Assembly: GCF_007858435.1 (NCBI RefSeq)
Contig: NZ_VIGW01000009.1
Coordinates: forward strand, 44,344-108,343
Length of the DNA: 64,000 nucleotides
Direction: 5' to 3'
Source: Tsukamurella asaccharolytica
GTDB lineage: Bacteria > Actinomycetota > Actinomycetes > Mycobacteriales > Mycobacteriaceae
Both the position numbers and the translations under genes were made by a program. Shown one piece after another: positions 26,356-36,686 of the stretch. Below the pieces are notes generated by a model. That model was given only the letters and a program-made list of their open reading frames with translations, had not been told where the DNA came from and ran no database searches. Each line of letters starts with the position of its first letter. Within the stretch, counting starts at the first letter, position 1.

Positions 26356-27396
26356 ATGCCCGCCGTGCCCCAGTACCTGCTCCTGCCTGCCCCCGCCGCC
26401 AACCGCGTCTACGCGGAGGCCGCGGCGTCGATGGTGCGCGCCGAGCTGACGGTCCTCGGCCGCTGCGCGCTCGCCGGGCGGGTCGGCCCCGTCGAGACCG
26501 CGACCGTCGCGGGCATCGAGTACCTCTCCTTCGAGGCCGACGCGCTGACCGAACGCGACCTCGGCTTCCTGGGGCTGGCGTCCGCGTTCTACGCGCTCTT
26601 CGAGGTCGACGGCGAGCTCCTGAGGCCCGTCGCCGTGCCGTCGCCGGAGAAGTACCCGTCCGACCTGCTGACCATCCTGAAGTACCAGGGCAAGACGAAC
26701 GAGCAGTTCACGCGGCTCGTGCTCAACGTGACCGCGGCGTCGACCGTGCGGCCCGACGGGGTGCTCGACGGGACGCTGCGCGTGCTCGACCCGGTGTGCG
26801 GGCGCGGCACGACCCTGAGCCAGGCCGTCATGTACGGCCTCGACGCCGTCGGGATCGACATCGACACCAAGGACATCGAGCTCTACACCTCCTTCTTCAC
26901 CACGTGGCTCAAGGATCACCGCTTCAAACACGCCGCCGCTACCACGCCGGTCCGGCGCGAGAAGTCGGTGATCGCGAGGAAGTACGAGGCAGCCTTCGCC
27001 GCGGACAAGTCCGACTACCTCGCGGGGGAGAAGCAGACGCTCACCTGCTACGCCGCGGACACCCTGCTGACCTCCCAACTGGTGAAACCCGGCACGGTCG
27101 ACGTGGTGGTCGGCGACCTGCCCTACGGCGTGCAGCACGGCAGCCGTGGCCCCCGCGGCCTGGTGCGCGACCCCCTCGACCTGCTCGAAGCCGCCCTGCC
27201 CGGCTGGGCCACCCGGCTCCGCAGCGGCGGCGCGATGGGCCTTGCGTGGAACACCCGGGTCGCGCCCCGGGCGCGGGTCGGGGAGGTCCTGGAGTCCGCC
27301 GGACTGACGGTGCTCGACGGCCCCGGGTACGACGACCTGCGGCACCGCGTGGACCGCGCAATCACACGGGACGTGATCGTCGGGCGCAAGGACTGA
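26356..27396 (+). CDS. TRM11-like SAM-dependent RNA methyltransferase
   Basis: 346 residues. Motif I is RVLDPVCGRGTTLSQAVMYGLDAVGIDID, and the catalytic motif IV reads DLPYG in place of the usual DPPY of amino-methyltransferases. The N-terminal half (VYAEAAASMVRAEL to LTILKYQGKTNEQFTRLVLN) resembles the RNA-recognition part of TRM11-type tRNA guanosine methyltransferases. The RNA target is not known. Divergent from the DUF402 gene with 14 bp between start codons, so both transcripts are probably leaderless or start inside the neighbouring gene. Confidence 0.75.
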   Translation: MPAVPQYLLLPAPAANRVYAEAAASMVRAELTVLGRCALAGRVGPVETATVAGIEYLSFEADALTERDLGFLGLASAFYALFEVDGELLRPVAVPSPEKYPSDLLTILKYQGKTNEQFTRLVLNVTAASTVRPDGVLDGTLRVLDPVCGRGTTLSQAVMYGLDAVGIDIDTKDIELYTSFFTTWLKDHRFKHAAATTPVRREKSVIARKYEAAFAADKSDYLAGEKQTLTCYAADTLLTSQLVKPGTVDVVVGDLPYGVQHGSRGPRGLVRDPLDLLEAALPGWATRLRSGGAMGLAWNTRVAPRARVGEVLESAGLTVLDGPGYDDLRHRVDRAITRDVIVGRKD

Positions 27397-27421
27397 GCGG
27401 ACGCCGCCGCTCGTCGAAAAC

Positions 27422-27444
27422 TTGTCGGTGGGTCGGCCTACGCT
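27422..27444 (+). promoter_or_regulatory. RecA-NDp (PafBC-type) DNA-damage promoter of uvrB
   Basis: TTGTCGGTG (27422-27430), 8 nt, then TACGCT (27439-27444). This is an exact fit to the RecA-NDp consensus TTGTCRGTG-N8-TANNNT. Transcription would start at about 27451, the A of the uvrB ATG, which implies a leaderless mRNA. Confidence 0.85.
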
Positions 27445-27450
27445 GGACTC

Positions 27451-29613
27451 ATGGCATTCGCGGCAGAGCAACCGGTGGTGGCGCACTCCGAGCACCGCCC
27501 CATCGGAGAGATCGAGCGGGCTCCGGCGGAGTTCACGGTGGTCAGCGAGTACGAACCGGCGGGCGACCAACCCGCCGCCATCGCCGATCTCCAACGCAGG
27601 CTGGAGGCGGGCGAGCGGGACGTGGTGCTGCTCGGCGCCACCGGTACCGGTAAGTCGGCCACGACGGCCTGGCTGATCGAGAAGGTGCAGCGCCCCACAC
27701 TCATCATGGCGCCGAACAAGACGCTCGCCGCGCAGCTCGCCAACGAACTGCGGGCGATGCTGCCGCACAACGCCGTCGAGTACTTCGTCTCGTACTACGA
27801 CTACTACCAGCCGGAGGCGTACATCGCGCAGTCCGATACCTACATCGAGAAGGACTCGTCCATCAACGACGACGTGGAGCGGCTGCGGCACTCCGCCACC
27901 TCCTCGCTGCTGTCGCGGCGTGACGTCGTCGTGGTCGCGTCCGTCTCGTGCATCTACGGTCTCGGCACGCCGCAGAGCTACCTCGACCGCTCGGTGCAGC
28001 TCGAGGTGGGCATGGAGGTGGACCGGGACGCGCTGCTGCGGCTGCTGGTCGACGTGCAGTACAACCGCAACGACACGGCGTTCACGCGCGGCTCGTTCCG
28101 GGTCCGGGGCGACACGGTGGAGATCATCCCGTCGTACGAGGAACTCGCCATCCGGATCGAGTTCTTCGGCGACGAGATCGAGGCCCTGTACTACCTCCAC
28201 CCCCTCACAGGTGACATCGTGCGGCAGGTCGACGACCTGCGCATCTTCCCGGCCACCCATTACGTCGCCGGGCCGGAGCGAATGGCCCGGGCGATCGAGG
28301 GGATCGAGGCCGAGCTCGAGGAGCGGCTGGCGGAGTTCGAGCGGCAGGGGAAGCTGCTCGAGGCCCAGCGGCTGCGGATGCGCACGCAGTACGACGTGGA
28401 GATGATGCGCCAGGTCGGCTTCTGCTCCGGTATCGAGAACTACAGCCGCCACATCGACGGCCGCGCCGCGGGATCCGCGCCGGCCACCCTCATCGACTAC
28501 TTCCCGGAGGACTTCCTCCTGGTGATCGACGAGTCGCACGTGACTGTCCCGCAGATCGGGGCGATGTTCGAGGGGGACGCCTCCCGCAAGCGGAATCTGG
28601 TCGACTTCGGCTTCCGGCTCCCGTCCGCGGTCGACAACCGGCCACTGACGTGGGAGGAGTTCACCGAGCGCATCGGGCAGACCGTCTACCTCTCGGCCAC
28701 GCCCGGCCAGTACGAGCTGGGGCAGACCGGCGGTGAGTTCGTGGAGCAGGTGATCCGCCCGACGGGCCTGGTCGACCCCGAGGTGGTGATCAAGCCGACG
28801 AAGGGCCAGATCGACGATCTGATCCACGAGATTCGGGAGCGCACCGAGCGTGACGAGCGCGTCCTCGTCACCACGCTCACCAAGAAGATGGCGGAGGACC
28901 TCACCGACTACCTGCTGGACGCGGGGATCCGAGTCCGCTACCTGCACAGCGACATCGACACACTGCGCCGGGTGGAGTTGCTGCGGCAGCTGCGCCTCGG
29001 CGAGTACGACGTGCTCGTGGGCATCAACCTGCTCCGCGAGGGACTCGATCTGCCGGAGGTCTCTCTGGTGGCGATCCTCGACGCCGACAAGGAGGGCTTC
29101 CTCCGCTCCACCACCTCGCTCATCCAGACCATCGGCCGTGCGGCTCGCAACGTCTCGGGCGAGGTCCACATGTACGCCGACAAGGTCACCGAGTCGATGC
29201 GCGTGGCGATCGAGGAGACCGAGCGTCGCCGCGAGAAGCAGATCGCCTACAACACGGAGATGGGCGTCGACCCGAAGCCCCTGCGCAAGAAGATCGCCGA
29301 CATCCTGGACCAGGTGTACACGGAGGCCGATGACACCGAGCAGGCCATCGGCGGCTCGGGCCGCAACGCCACCCGCGGCCGCCGTGCCCAGGGGCAGCTG
29401 CGGTCCGTCTCCGCGGTGAGCGCGGGCGTGTACGAGGGCGAGGACGTGAAGTCGATGCCGCGGGCCGAGCTCGCCGATCTGATCTCGGAACTGACGGACC
29501 AGATGATGAACGCCGCGCGGGAACTCCAATTCGAGCTCGCCGGCCGGATCCGCGACGAGATCGCCGACCTGAAGAAGGAGCTCCGCGGTATGGACGCCGC
29601 CGGTGTGCAATGA
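27451..29613 (+). CDS. uvrB: UvrABC system protein B
   Basis: 720 residues. The excision-repair helicase is loaded by UvrA and hands damage to UvrC. Walker A is GATGTGKS (62-69). The beta-hairpin region is [21 protein letters not shown], motif II is LLVIDESHV, and TIGRAARN is helicase motif VI. The C-terminal UVR motif is [27 protein letters not shown]. Full length. The damage-inducible promoter sits directly on the start codon and no ribosome site is present. Confidence 0.98.
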   Translation: MAFAAEQPVVAHSEHRPIGEIERAPAEFTVVSEYEPAGDQPAAIADLQRRLEAGERDVVLLGATGTGKSATTAWLIEKVQRPTLIMAPNKTLAAQLANELRAMLPHNAVEYFVSYYDYYQPEAYIAQSDTYIEKDSSINDDVERLRHSATSSLLSRRDVVVVASVSCIYGLGTPQSYLDRSVQLEVGMEVDRDALLRLLVDVQYNRNDTAFTRGSFRVRGDTVEIIPSYEELAIRIEFFGDEIEALYYLHPLTGDIVRQVDDLRIFPATHYVAGPERMARAIEGIEAELEERLAEFERQGKLLEAQRLRMRTQYDVEMMRQVGFCSGIENYSRHIDGRAAGSAPATLIDYFPEDFLLVIDESHVTVPQIGAMFEGDASRKRNLVDFGFRLPSAVDNRPLTWEEFTERIGQTVYLSATPGQYELGQTGGEFVEQVIRPTGLVDPEVVIKPTKGQIDDLIHEIRERTERDERVLVTTLTKKMAEDLTDYLLDAGIRVRYLHSDIDTLRRVELLRQLRLGEYDVLVGINLLREGLDLPEVSLVAILDADKEGFLRSTTSLIQTIGRAARNVSGEVHMYADKVTESMRVAIEETERRREKQIAYNTEMGVDPKPLRKKIADILDQVYTEADDTEQAIGGSGRNATRGRRAQGQLRSVSAVSAGVYEGEDVKSMPRAELADLISELTDQMMNAARELQFELAGRIRDEIADLKKELRGMDAAGVQ

Positions 29614-29766
29614 CCGGAGGAGCGCAGGGCATCGCCCGATCCGGTGTGTCACCCGCCGCAAACTGCCTGCTCCGGGGAAGGATGGAGCTATTGTGTCGTA
29701 GGAGAAATGCTAGGGCGTTGCCGTGGCGGACCTTCGCTGGAGAAACGTAGAGAAAGAGGAGACTCG

Positions 29767-30210
29767 ATGAGTGGCTACAGCACGATCGTCGTCGGCACCG
29801 ACGGCTCGGAGTCGTCGCTGCGCGCCGTGGAGCGCGCCGCTGCACTGTCCGGCGACGCGAAGCTCGTGATCGCATGCGCCTTCCTGCCGAGCGAGAGCCC
29901 GGATCCGGCGGCCGCCGACATCCTGGGCGCCGACGCCTACCAGCTGCAGGGTTCCAACCCCGTCAACGACATGCTGCGCACCGCCGAGGGCCGCGCCGTC
30001 GCGGCCGGCGCCACCAACGTCGAGAAGCGGGCCATCAAGGGGCAGCCCGTGGATGCGCTGCTCGACCTGGTCAAGTCGCTCCCCGAGCCGGCCCTGCTGG
30101 TCGTGGGCAACAAGGGGATGAACTCCCTCACGGGCCGACTCCTGGGATCGGTGCCCTCGGACGCCGCCCGCAAGACCTCCGTGGACATCCTCATCGTCCA
30201 CACCACGTAG
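29767..30210 (+). CDS. universal stress protein (UspA family)
   Basis: 147 residues. TIVVGTDGSESSLRAVERAAAL opens the fold with the nucleotide-contacting Asp. The C-terminal ATP-binding pattern G-x2-G-x9-GS is VVGNKGMNSLTGRLLGSVPSDAARKTSVDILIVHT. Small stand-alone Usp proteins of this type bind ATP or cAMP (Rv1636 is the syntenic gene in M. tuberculosis). GAGGAG lies 6-11 nt before ATG 29767. Confidence 0.92.
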   Translation: MSGYSTIVVGTDGSESSLRAVERAAALSGDAKLVIACAFLPSESPDPAAADILGADAYQLQGSNPVNDMLRTAEGRAVAAGATNVEKRAIKGQPVDALLDLVKSLPEPALLVVGNKGMNSLTGRLLGSVPSDAARKTSVDILIVHTT

Positions 30211-30215
30211 GAGCG

Positions 30216-32534
30216 TCACACCTCCAGTGCGCGCAGGGCGCGCGGCAGCGACCCGGACGTGACCACGGTCAACGTCTGGGTCGCTCGCGTCAGTGCCACG
30301 TACAGGTCCCGAAGCCCCCGGTCGAACTCCACCTCGGCGGGCTCACCCACGATCAATCCCGGCTCGACGACGACCACGTGGTCGAATTCGAGTCCCTTGG
30401 AATCGCGGACGCTCATCACCCGGACGGCCGGGGAGGTCAGGCGCCGTAGCGGCGCTACGAGTGAAGCCGGTGCCAGCACCGCCGTGAGCCGCTCACCGTC
30501 GCGCGGTAGAACGTCGCGCACGGACTCGGCCAGCGGACGCGTACCGTCGACCCGGACCAGGCGCGGCGGCTCCGCGCCGGCCCGCACCGACGCCGGCGGC
30601 GACAGCGCGGGATCGATCTCGGCGAGGACGTCCGCCGCGAGGTCCATGATCTCCTTGGGCGTGCGGTAATTCACTGTCAGCTCGGACACCGTGAACCGGC
30701 CGGGCACGTACGGGTCGAGTGCCTCGCCCCAACTGGTCATCCCGGCGGCATCGCCCGTCTGCGCGGTGTCGCCGACCAATGTCATCCAGCGGTTCGGGCT
30801 GCGGCGCATCAGCATTCGCCAGGCCATCGCCGAAAGTTCCTGCGCCTCATCGACGATGACGTGGCCGAAGGTCCACGTCCGGTCATCCCGCGCGCGGTCG
30901 GCGGTGGAGTTGAACTCGCGCACCGTCTGCCGCTGCGCGAGCTGCTCCGCGTCGATCAGGTCGTAGGCCATGAGGATCTCGGCGTCGAACTCGTCGTCCA
31001 GATCCTGTGGCGCCGAACCGGTCAAGATGTCGAGTGCCTCCTGCGCCTCCTCGAGCCGCTGTCGCCACTGGCGTTCCGCCTCGTCGGCGTCCACGTCGTC
31101 GTCGCCCAGGAATTCTGCGATCTCGTCGAGCAGCGGGGCATCGGCGGGGGAGAACGTGGGCTTGCCGTCGGCACCCGTCGTGGCGGCGCGGCGGAGCTCG
31201 GCGCGCTCGGCGTCCGTGAGGTCGGGTGCCGCCTCGGCGAGCCGGTCCTCGTCGCGTAGCAGTTCCGTCAGCACGCGCTGCGGGGTGAGCGCCGGCCAGA
31301 GCTGATCGAGTGCGCCGAGAACCTCCGGGTCCTGCGCCAGCTCGTCGCGGATGTCGGAGATGTCCGTGCGGGAGAGCAGCATCGTGTTGTCCACCACCGA
31401 CGAGCCGATCGTCGCGGCGTGCTGGGCGGCCAGCGCGTCGAGTGCGGACTGTCGGAAGATCGCGCGAGCGGTGTTGTGCGGGCGCCGCGACGAACGGGCG
31501 CGGCCGCGGGCGCGGGTGGCGAGCTTCTTGTCGAGGGTGAGCGGGTAACCGTCGAACTTCAGCACGATCGCCTCGTCCGGCACCGTCTGCCAGCCCCGGA
31601 CTGCCTGCTTCATCACCTCGACCATCGCGGTCGAGCCCTTCAGCCGGGCCGCCGCCGCGGTGTCCTCCAGCGTCGCGACGACGCCCGGGAACAGATCGCC
31701 GATGGTGCTGAGCAGCACACCGGTCTCGCCCAGGCTCGGCAGCACCTGGCTGATGTAGTTGAGGAAGGTCTCGTTGGGGCCGACGATGAGCACGCCGGTG
31801 CGGGAGAGGTTCTGCCGGTACGTATAGAGCAGGTACGCGGCGCGGTGCAGGGCGACCGCCGTCTTGCCGGTGCCCGGCCCGCCCTGCACCACGAGGACCC
31901 CCCGGTGCTCGGACCGGATGATCGCGTCCTGCTCGCGCTGGATGGTCTCCACGATGTCGGTCATGTGCCCGGTGCGCGCGCGATTGAGGGCGTCCACCAG
32001 CGCCGATTCTCCGGCGACGTTGGAGCCCAGGCCCTGACCGGCGTCGGCACCGTCGAACCCCTCGCCGGTGAGGGTGAGGCGCTCGGCGACCACCCCGGTG
32101 AGGTCCCGGCCCCGCGTGCGCACGTGGCGGCGCACCGCGACGCCCTCCGGCTGTGCGGGTGTGGCCAGGTAGAACGGGCGGGCGAGCGGCGCGCGCCAGT
32201 CGAGCAGGAGGGTGCTCAGGTCCTCGTCGTCGTCGAGGACGCCGATCCTCCCGATCCGGCGGACGGCGTCCGGGGTGCCCTCGGCGTCGCCGTTCATGTC
32301 GAGCCGGCCGAAGTAGAGGTTCTGCTCGGCGGCGTCGTACTTGGCGATGTCGTCCGAGTACAGCTGGTGGTAGGAGTCGCGCTCGGAGATCTCCTGCGGG
32401 TTCTCGCCCACTTCCTGCAGGTTGTCGGCCCGGCGCCGGTTGGCGGTGAGGCGCATGGCGTCGATCCGGGCGTACACGCGATCGAGGTGGGCCTGTTCCT
32501 CGGCGAGCAGGGGATCGACGGCGTCGGTGGTCAC
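30216..32534 (-). CDS. helD: HelD/HelR-type RNA polymerase recycling ATPase
   Basis: 772 residues of UvrD-like superfamily 1 architecture without a DNA-repair partner. An N-terminal coiled-coil arm (about 8-70: EEQAHLDRVYARIDAMRLTANRRR onward) precedes Walker A GGPGTGKT (218-225). DEAQELS is motif II, VGDTAQTGD motif III, RDSKGLEFDHVVVVEP motif V and LYVALTRATQTL motif VI. The long acidic insertion (about 445-560) fits the primary-channel or clamp-opening region of HelD proteins, which dissociate stalled RNA polymerase and can confer rifamycin tolerance. GTG 32534 has GAGGAG upstream; a GTG at 32582 is an alternative. Confidence 0.88.
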   Translation of the reverse strand: MTTDAVDPLLAEEQAHLDRVYARIDAMRLTANRRRADNLQEVGENPQEISERDSYHQLYSDDIAKYDAAEQNLYFGRLDMNGDAEGTPDAVRRIGRIGVLDDDEDLSTLLLDWRAPLARPFYLATPAQPEGVAVRRHVRTRGRDLTGVVAERLTLTGEGFDGADAGQGLGSNVAGESALVDALNRARTGHMTDIVETIQREQDAIIRSEHRGVLVVQGGPGTGKTAVALHRAAYLLYTYRQNLSRTGVLIVGPNETFLNYISQVLPSLGETGVLLSTIGDLFPGVVATLEDTAAAARLKGSTAMVEVMKQAVRGWQTVPDEAIVLKFDGYPLTLDKKLATRARGRARSSRRPHNTARAIFRQSALDALAAQHAATIGSSVVDNTMLLSRTDISDIRDELAQDPEVLGALDQLWPALTPQRVLTELLRDEDRLAEAAPDLTDAERAELRRAATTGADGKPTFSPADAPLLDEIAEFLGDDDVDADEAERQWRQRLEEAQEALDILTGSAPQDLDDEFDAEILMAYDLIDAEQLAQRQTVREFNSTADRARDDRTWTFGHVIVDEAQELSAMAWRMLMRRSPNRWMTLVGDTAQTGDAAGMTSWGEALDPYVPGRFTVSELTVNYRTPKEIMDLAADVLAEIDPALSPPASVRAGAEPPRLVRVDGTRPLAESVRDVLPRDGERLTAVLAPASLVAPLRRLTSPAVRVMSVRDSKGLEFDHVVVVEPGLIVGEPAEVEFDRGLRDLYVALTRATQTLTVVTSGSLPRALRALEV

Positions 32535-32643
32535 AGGACTCCTCGTGGGCGGCAGCGATGAATCAGGCCGTCCATTGTCCACGATCCGCGGGCCCCGCGC
32601 CTCGAACGCGTCCTGCGCGAGGGCGCACCCCGGGCCGTGGGAG

Positions 32644-33249
32644 CTACCAGCCGCGCTCGCGCCACTCCGCGAGGTGCGGGCGTTCGGCGCCGAGCGTCGT
32701 GCCCTTGCCGTGGCCGGGGTGCACGACGGTGTCGTCGTCGAACCGGTCGAAGAGCTTGGTGGTCACGTCCGCGTAGAGGCGGTCGAAGTCGCCGGGCTGC
32801 CACGTCTTGCCCACGCCGCCGGGGAACAGGCAGTCGCCGGTGAACAGGTGGACGGGCGCACCGTCGAACTCGGGGCGCAGCGCGAGCGCGATGGACCCGG
32901 GCGTGTGGCCGACCAGCTCGATGAGATCGAAGGTGAGGTCGCCCACCGTGAGCACTTCCCCGTCGGAGAGGGTGCGATCGGTGGGAGCGTCGATGCCCTC
33001 GGCGTCATTGACTCCCGCGGCCGCGGGCACGTCGAGACCCGCCCGGACCTGGGCGAGCGCCTGCCAGTGGTCGGGGTGACGGTGCGTGGTGACGATCAGT
33101 TCGACGCCGCCGGCCTCGCGGGCGGCGGCCAGGACCTCCTCCGCGTCGTTGGCCGCGTCGATGAGGAGCGTGCGCCCTGCGGAATCACTGACCAGGTAGA
33201 CGTTGTTGTCCATGGGGCCGACGGAGAGCTGGCTGATCGTTGTGGTCAC
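32644..33249 (-). CDS. metallo-beta-lactamase-fold hydrolase (glyoxalase II-like)
   Basis: 201 residues. The metal-binding motif appears as TTHRHPDHW (H-x-H-x-D-H form). Further ligands are GHTPGSIAL and [15 protein letters not shown], and [13 protein letters not shown] closes the site. This is the Rv1637c-type gene always next to uvrA. It probably hydrolyses a small thioester or similar metabolite; no substrate can be assigned. The GTG at 33249 fits the conserved opening, and its 5' flank shares the intergenic region with the uvrA damage promoter. Confidence 0.85.
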   Translation of the reverse strand: MTTTISQLSVGPMDNNVYLVSDSAGRTLLIDAANDAEEVLAAAREAGGVELIVTTHRHPDHWQALAQVRAGLDVPAAAGVNDAEGIDAPTDRTLSDGEVLTVGDLTFDLIELVGHTPGSIALALRPEFDGAPVHLFTGDCLFPGGVGKTWQPGDFDRLYADVTTKLFDRFDDDTVVHPGHGKGTTLGAERPHLAEWRERGW

Positions 33250-33277
33250 ACCCCCGACGCTACCGCGCCGCGAAAAC

Positions 33278-33300
33278 TTGTCGGTGGGGTTGCCTAGCAT
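33278..33300 (+). promoter_or_regulatory. RecA-NDp (PafBC-type) DNA-damage promoter of uvrA
   Basis: TTGTCGGTG (33278-33286), 8 nt, then TAGCAT (33295-33300), again an exact fit to TTGTCRGTG-N8-TANNNT. The upstream bases GAAAAC are also identical to those before uvrB. Transcription would start near 33307, giving a leader of about 44 nt. Confidence 0.85.
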
Positions 33301-33350
33301 TGACGAGGGCCCGCGCTGTGGGCTGGAACGAGGCGGATGAGGGGATCACG

Positions 33351-36209
33351 GTGGTCGATCGTTTGATCGTGCGCGGCGCGCGCGAGCACAACCTGCGGGG
33401 TATCGATGTGGATCTCCCGCGCGACAGCCTGATCGTGTTCACGGGGCTCTCGGGCTCCGGCAAGTCCAGCCTCGCGTTCGACACGATCTTCGCGGAGGGG
33501 CAGCGGCGGTACGTCGAGTCGCTGTCGGCGTACGCGCGCCAGTTCCTCGGGCAGATGGACAAGCCCGACGTCGACTTCATCGAGGGCCTCTCGCCCGCGG
33601 TGTCGATCGACCAGAAGTCGACCAACCGCAACCCGCGGTCGACCGTCGGCACCATCACCGAGGTGTACGACTACCTGCGCCTGCTCTACGCGCGGGCCGG
33701 CACCCCGCACTGTCCCGAGTGCGGGTCGGTGATCGCGAGGCAGACGCCGCAGCAGATCGTCGACCAGGTGCTCGACATGGAGCAGGGAACCCGCTTCCAG
33801 GTGCTCGCCCCCGTCGTCCGCACGCGCAAGGGTGAGTTCGTCGACCTGTTCAACCAACTGCAGACGCAGGGTTACTCGCGCGCCCGGATCGATGGGGTCG
33901 TGTACCAGCTCGCCGAGCTGCCGAAGCTGAAGAAGCAGGAGAAGCACGACATCGAGGTGGTGATCGACCGCTTGGCCGTGAAGGCGACGGCCAAGCAGCG
34001 GCTCACCGACTCCATCGAGACCGCCCTGCGCCTGGCAGACGGCATCGTCGTGCTCGATTTCGTTGACCGGGAGGAGGACGACCCCGAGCGTGAGCGGCGC
34101 TTCTCCGAGAAGATGGCCTGCCCGAACGGCCACCCCATCGCCGTCGACGATCTCGAACCCCGCTCGTTCTCCTTCAACTCGCCGTACGGCGCGTGCCCGG
34201 AGTGCGACGGTCTCGGCGTCCGCAAGGAGGTCGACCCGGAGCTCGTCGTGCCCGATCCGCTGCTCTCGCTCGCCGACGGTGCCATCGCCCCCTGGTCCTC
34301 AGGTCAGAGCGCGGAGTACTTCCTGCGCCTGCTCTCCGGACTGGCCGACGCGATGGGCTTCGACCTGGACACCCCGTGGAAGGACCTGCCGGCGAAGGCT
34401 CGTAGGGCCGTCATCGAGGGTTCCGAGCATCAGGTGCACGTGAAGTACCGCAACCGGTACGGCCGAACCCGCTCGTACTACGCCGAGTTCGAAGGCGTGA
34501 TGCCCTTCCTGCACCGCCGCCTCGAATCCACCGAGTCGGAGCAGATGAAGGAGCGGTACGAGGGCTACATGCGCGACGTGCCCTGCCCGGCCTGCTCCGG
34601 GGCGCGGCTGCGGCCCGAGATCCTCGCCGTCACGCTCGACCACCCGCGGTTCGGCGAGAGGTCGATCGCGGACGTCGCGGCGATGTCGGTGGGGGAGTGC
34701 TCCGACTACCTCTCCGACCTCAAGCTGGGCGCGCGCGAGGCGGCGATCGCCGGTCGCGTGCTCAAGGAGGTGCAGGCCCGCATCGCCTTCCTGCTGGACG
34801 TCGGCCTCGAGTATCTGTCGCTCTCACGCGCCGCCGGCTCGCTGTCGGGCGGTGAAGCGCAGCGCATCCGCCTCGCCACCCAGATCGGCTCGGGCCTCGC
34901 GGGCGTGCTGTACGTGCTGGACGAGCCGTCGATCGGCCTGCACCAGCGCGATAACCGCCGCCTCATCGATACTCTCGTCCGACTCCGCGACCTGGGCAAC
35001 ACGCTCATCGTCGTCGAGCACGACGAGGACACGATCCGTACCGCCGACTGGGTCGTCGACATCGGCCCGTACGCGGGTGAGCACGGCGGCAAGGTCGTGC
35101 ACAGCGGTACGTACAAGGCGCTGCTGAAGAACAAGGACTCGCTGACCGGCGCCTACCTGTCGGGGCGGCGAGCGCTGCCCGTGCCCGCCGTGCGGCGGCC
35201 GATCGACAAGAAGCGCCAGCTCAAGGTCGTCGGCGCCCGCGAGCACAACCTCCAGAACATCGACGTCGCGTTCCCGCTCGGCGTGCTGACGGCGGTCACG
35301 GGCGTCTCGGGATCGGGTAAGTCGACCTTGGTCAACGACATCCTGGCGACGGTGCTGGCGAACAAGCTCAACGGGGCGCGTCAGGTGCCGGGGCGGCACA
35401 GCCGGGTCACCGGGCTCGACGACCTCGACAAGCTCGTGCAGGTCGACCAGTCGCCGATCGGCCGCACACCGCGCTCCAATCCGGCTACCTACACCGGCGT
35501 GTTCGACAAGATCCGCACGCTGTTCGCCGCGACCACCGAGGCGAAGGTCCGCGGCTATCAGCCCGGACGCTTCTCGTTCAACGTCAAGGGCGGCCGGTGC
35601 GAGGCGTGCTCGGGCGACGGCACGATCAAGATCGAGATGAACTTCCTGCCCGACGTCTACGTGCCGTGCGAGGTGTGCCACGGCGCGCGGTACAACCGCG
35701 AGACACTGGAAGTGCACTACAAGGGCAAGAACATTGCCGAGGTGCTCGACATGCCGATCGAGGAGGCGGCGGAGTTCTTCGAGGCGGTTACGTCGATCCA
35801 CCGCTACCTCAAGACCCTGGTCGAGGTCGGTCTCGGCTACGTCCGGCTGGGACAGCCGGCGACCACGCTGTCGGGCGGCGAAGCGCAGCGCGTCAAGCTG
35901 GCGGCCGAGTTGCAGAAGCGGTCCAACGGCCGCACCGTCTACATCCTCGACGAGCCCACCACCGGCCTGCACTTCGAGGACATCGCCAAGCTGCTGCAGG
36001 TGATCGACGGACTCGTCGACAAGGGCAACTCGGTGCTCGTCATCGAGCACAATCTGGACGTGATCAAGACCGCCGACTGGATCGTCGACATGGGCCCCGA
36101 GGGCGGCAGCGGGGGCGGCACCGTCGTCGCGCAGGGCACGCCCGAGGACGTGGCCTCGGTGCCCGATTCCTACACAGGCACCTTCCTCAAGGAGGTTCTG
36201 TCCACGTAG
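33351..36209 (+). CDS. uvrA: UvrABC system protein A
   Basis: 952 residues, the damage-recognition ATPase of nucleotide excision repair. Two ABC modules are visible: Walker A GLSGSGKS (32-39) with signature [16 protein letters not shown], and Walker A GVSGSGKS (651-658) with signature [15 protein letters not shown]. Cys-pairs for zinc are [17 protein letters not shown] and the DNA-contacting finger [30 protein letters not shown] 33351 is chosen for the conserved [14 protein letters not shown] opening and a GAGGGG upstream; in-frame codons further up would start inside the promoter. Confidence 0.97.
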   Translation: MVDRLIVRGAREHNLRGIDVDLPRDSLIVFTGLSGSGKSSLAFDTIFAEGQRRYVESLSAYARQFLGQMDKPDVDFIEGLSPAVSIDQKSTNRNPRSTVGTITEVYDYLRLLYARAGTPHCPECGSVIARQTPQQIVDQVLDMEQGTRFQVLAPVVRTRKGEFVDLFNQLQTQGYSRARIDGVVYQLAELPKLKKQEKHDIEVVIDRLAVKATAKQRLTDSIETALRLADGIVVLDFVDREEDDPERERRFSEKMACPNGHPIAVDDLEPRSFSFNSPYGACPECDGLGVRKEVDPELVVPDPLLSLADGAIAPWSSGQSAEYFLRLLSGLADAMGFDLDTPWKDLPAKARRAVIEGSEHQVHVKYRNRYGRTRSYYAEFEGVMPFLHRRLESTESEQMKERYEGYMRDVPCPACSGARLRPEILAVTLDHPRFGERSIADVAAMSVGECSDYLSDLKLGAREAAIAGRVLKEVQARIAFLLDVGLEYLSLSRAAGSLSGGEAQRIRLATQIGSGLAGVLYVLDEPSIGLHQRDNRRLIDTLVRLRDLGNTLIVVEHDEDTIRTADWVVDIGPYAGEHGGKVVHSGTYKALLKNKDSLTGAYLSGRRALPVPAVRRPIDKKRQLKVVGAREHNLQNIDVAFPLGVLTAVTGVSGSGKSTLVNDILATVLANKLNGARQVPGRHSRVTGLDDLDKLVQVDQSPIGRTPRSNPATYTGVFDKIRTLFAATTEAKVRGYQPGRFSFNVKGGRCEACSGDGTIKIEMNFLPDVYVPCEVCHGARYNRETLEVHYKGKNIAEVLDMPIEEAAEFFEAVTSIHRYLKTLVEVGLGYVRLGQPATTLSGGEAQRVKLAAELQKRSNGRTVYILDEPTTGLHFEDIAKLLQVIDGLVDKGNSVLVIEHNLDVIKTADWIVDMGPEGGSGGGTVVAQGTPEDVASVPDSYTGTFLKEVLST

Positions 36210-36280
36210 GAGGGGCGTGCGCCTGGGGATGCGGCTGTGGACGGACGGTGGACCGTCTGGGGGCACCTGTGGAGCGCAAT

Positions 36281-36328
36281 CCACAGCATCTTGTGTAAAT
36301 TGCACGCGTGTGACACTAGATGTAGTAT
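36281..36328 (+). promoter_or_regulatory. pair of NrdR boxes upstream of nrdH
   Basis: Two 16-nt sites at 36281-36296 (CCACAGCATCTTGTGT) and 36313-36328 (ACACTAGATGTAGTAT) each match the NrdR consensus ACACWATATMTWGTGT at 13 of 16 positions by my count. Their starts are 32 bp apart, about three helical turns, as usual for this repressor of ribonucleotide reductase genes. Confidence 0.75.
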
Positions 36329-36335
36329 TGAGGGC

Positions 36336-36593
36336 ATGAGCAGCAGCGTGATCGTCTACACCAAGCCCGCGTGCGTGCAGTGCACGGCGACGTACCGTGC
36401 GCTGGACAAGGCGGGCGTCGAGTACACCTCGGTCGACATCAGCCTCGACGAGGAGGCGCGTGAGTACGTCCTGGCCCTCGGTTACCTACAGGCGCCGGTG
36501 GTCGTGGTCGACGGTGCCGAGCACTGGTCGGGCTTCCGCCCGGACCGGATCAAGGCGCTGGCGTCGGCACCCGCGATGGTCGCCGGGGCGTAG
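36336..36593 (+). CDS. nrdH: NrdH glutaredoxin-like redoxin
   Basis: 85-residue thioredoxin-fold protein that supplies electrons to class Ib ribonucleotide reductase. The redox motif is CVQC (VYTKPACVQCTATYRALDKAG). The conserved tail WSGFRPDRIKAL is the hallmark of NrdH. ATG 36336 begins the fold exactly. No nrdI, nrdE or nrdF follows; a terminator stands directly behind, so nrdH is a single-gene unit here. The tandem NrdR boxes still tie it to ribonucleotide reductase control. Confidence 0.92.
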   Translation: MSSSVIVYTKPACVQCTATYRALDKAGVEYTSVDISLDEEAREYVLALGYLQAPVVVVDGAEHWSGFRPDRIKALASAPAMVAGA

Positions 36594-36612
36594 GCGCTCC
36601 GCAGAACACAGC

Positions 36613-36656
36613 CGAACGGGCCCTCAGTCGCGGGGATGCGACTGAGGGCCCGTTCG
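36613..36656 (+). terminator. terminator after nrdH, possibly bidirectional
   Basis: Perfect 19-bp stem (36613-36631 with 36638-36656) and a 6-nt loop GGGGAT, between convergent nrdH and the Trp-rich protein gene. No long U tract. Confidence 0.75.
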
Positions 36657-36686
36657 TTCGGCCGTCGAGGGTAGTCGGTGGCCGAT

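Noticed and set aside
26260-29661. 1133-residue minus-strand frame opposite uvrB
   Set aside because: Antisense shadow of uvrB and the methyltransferase gene; composition is that of reversed GC-rich codons.
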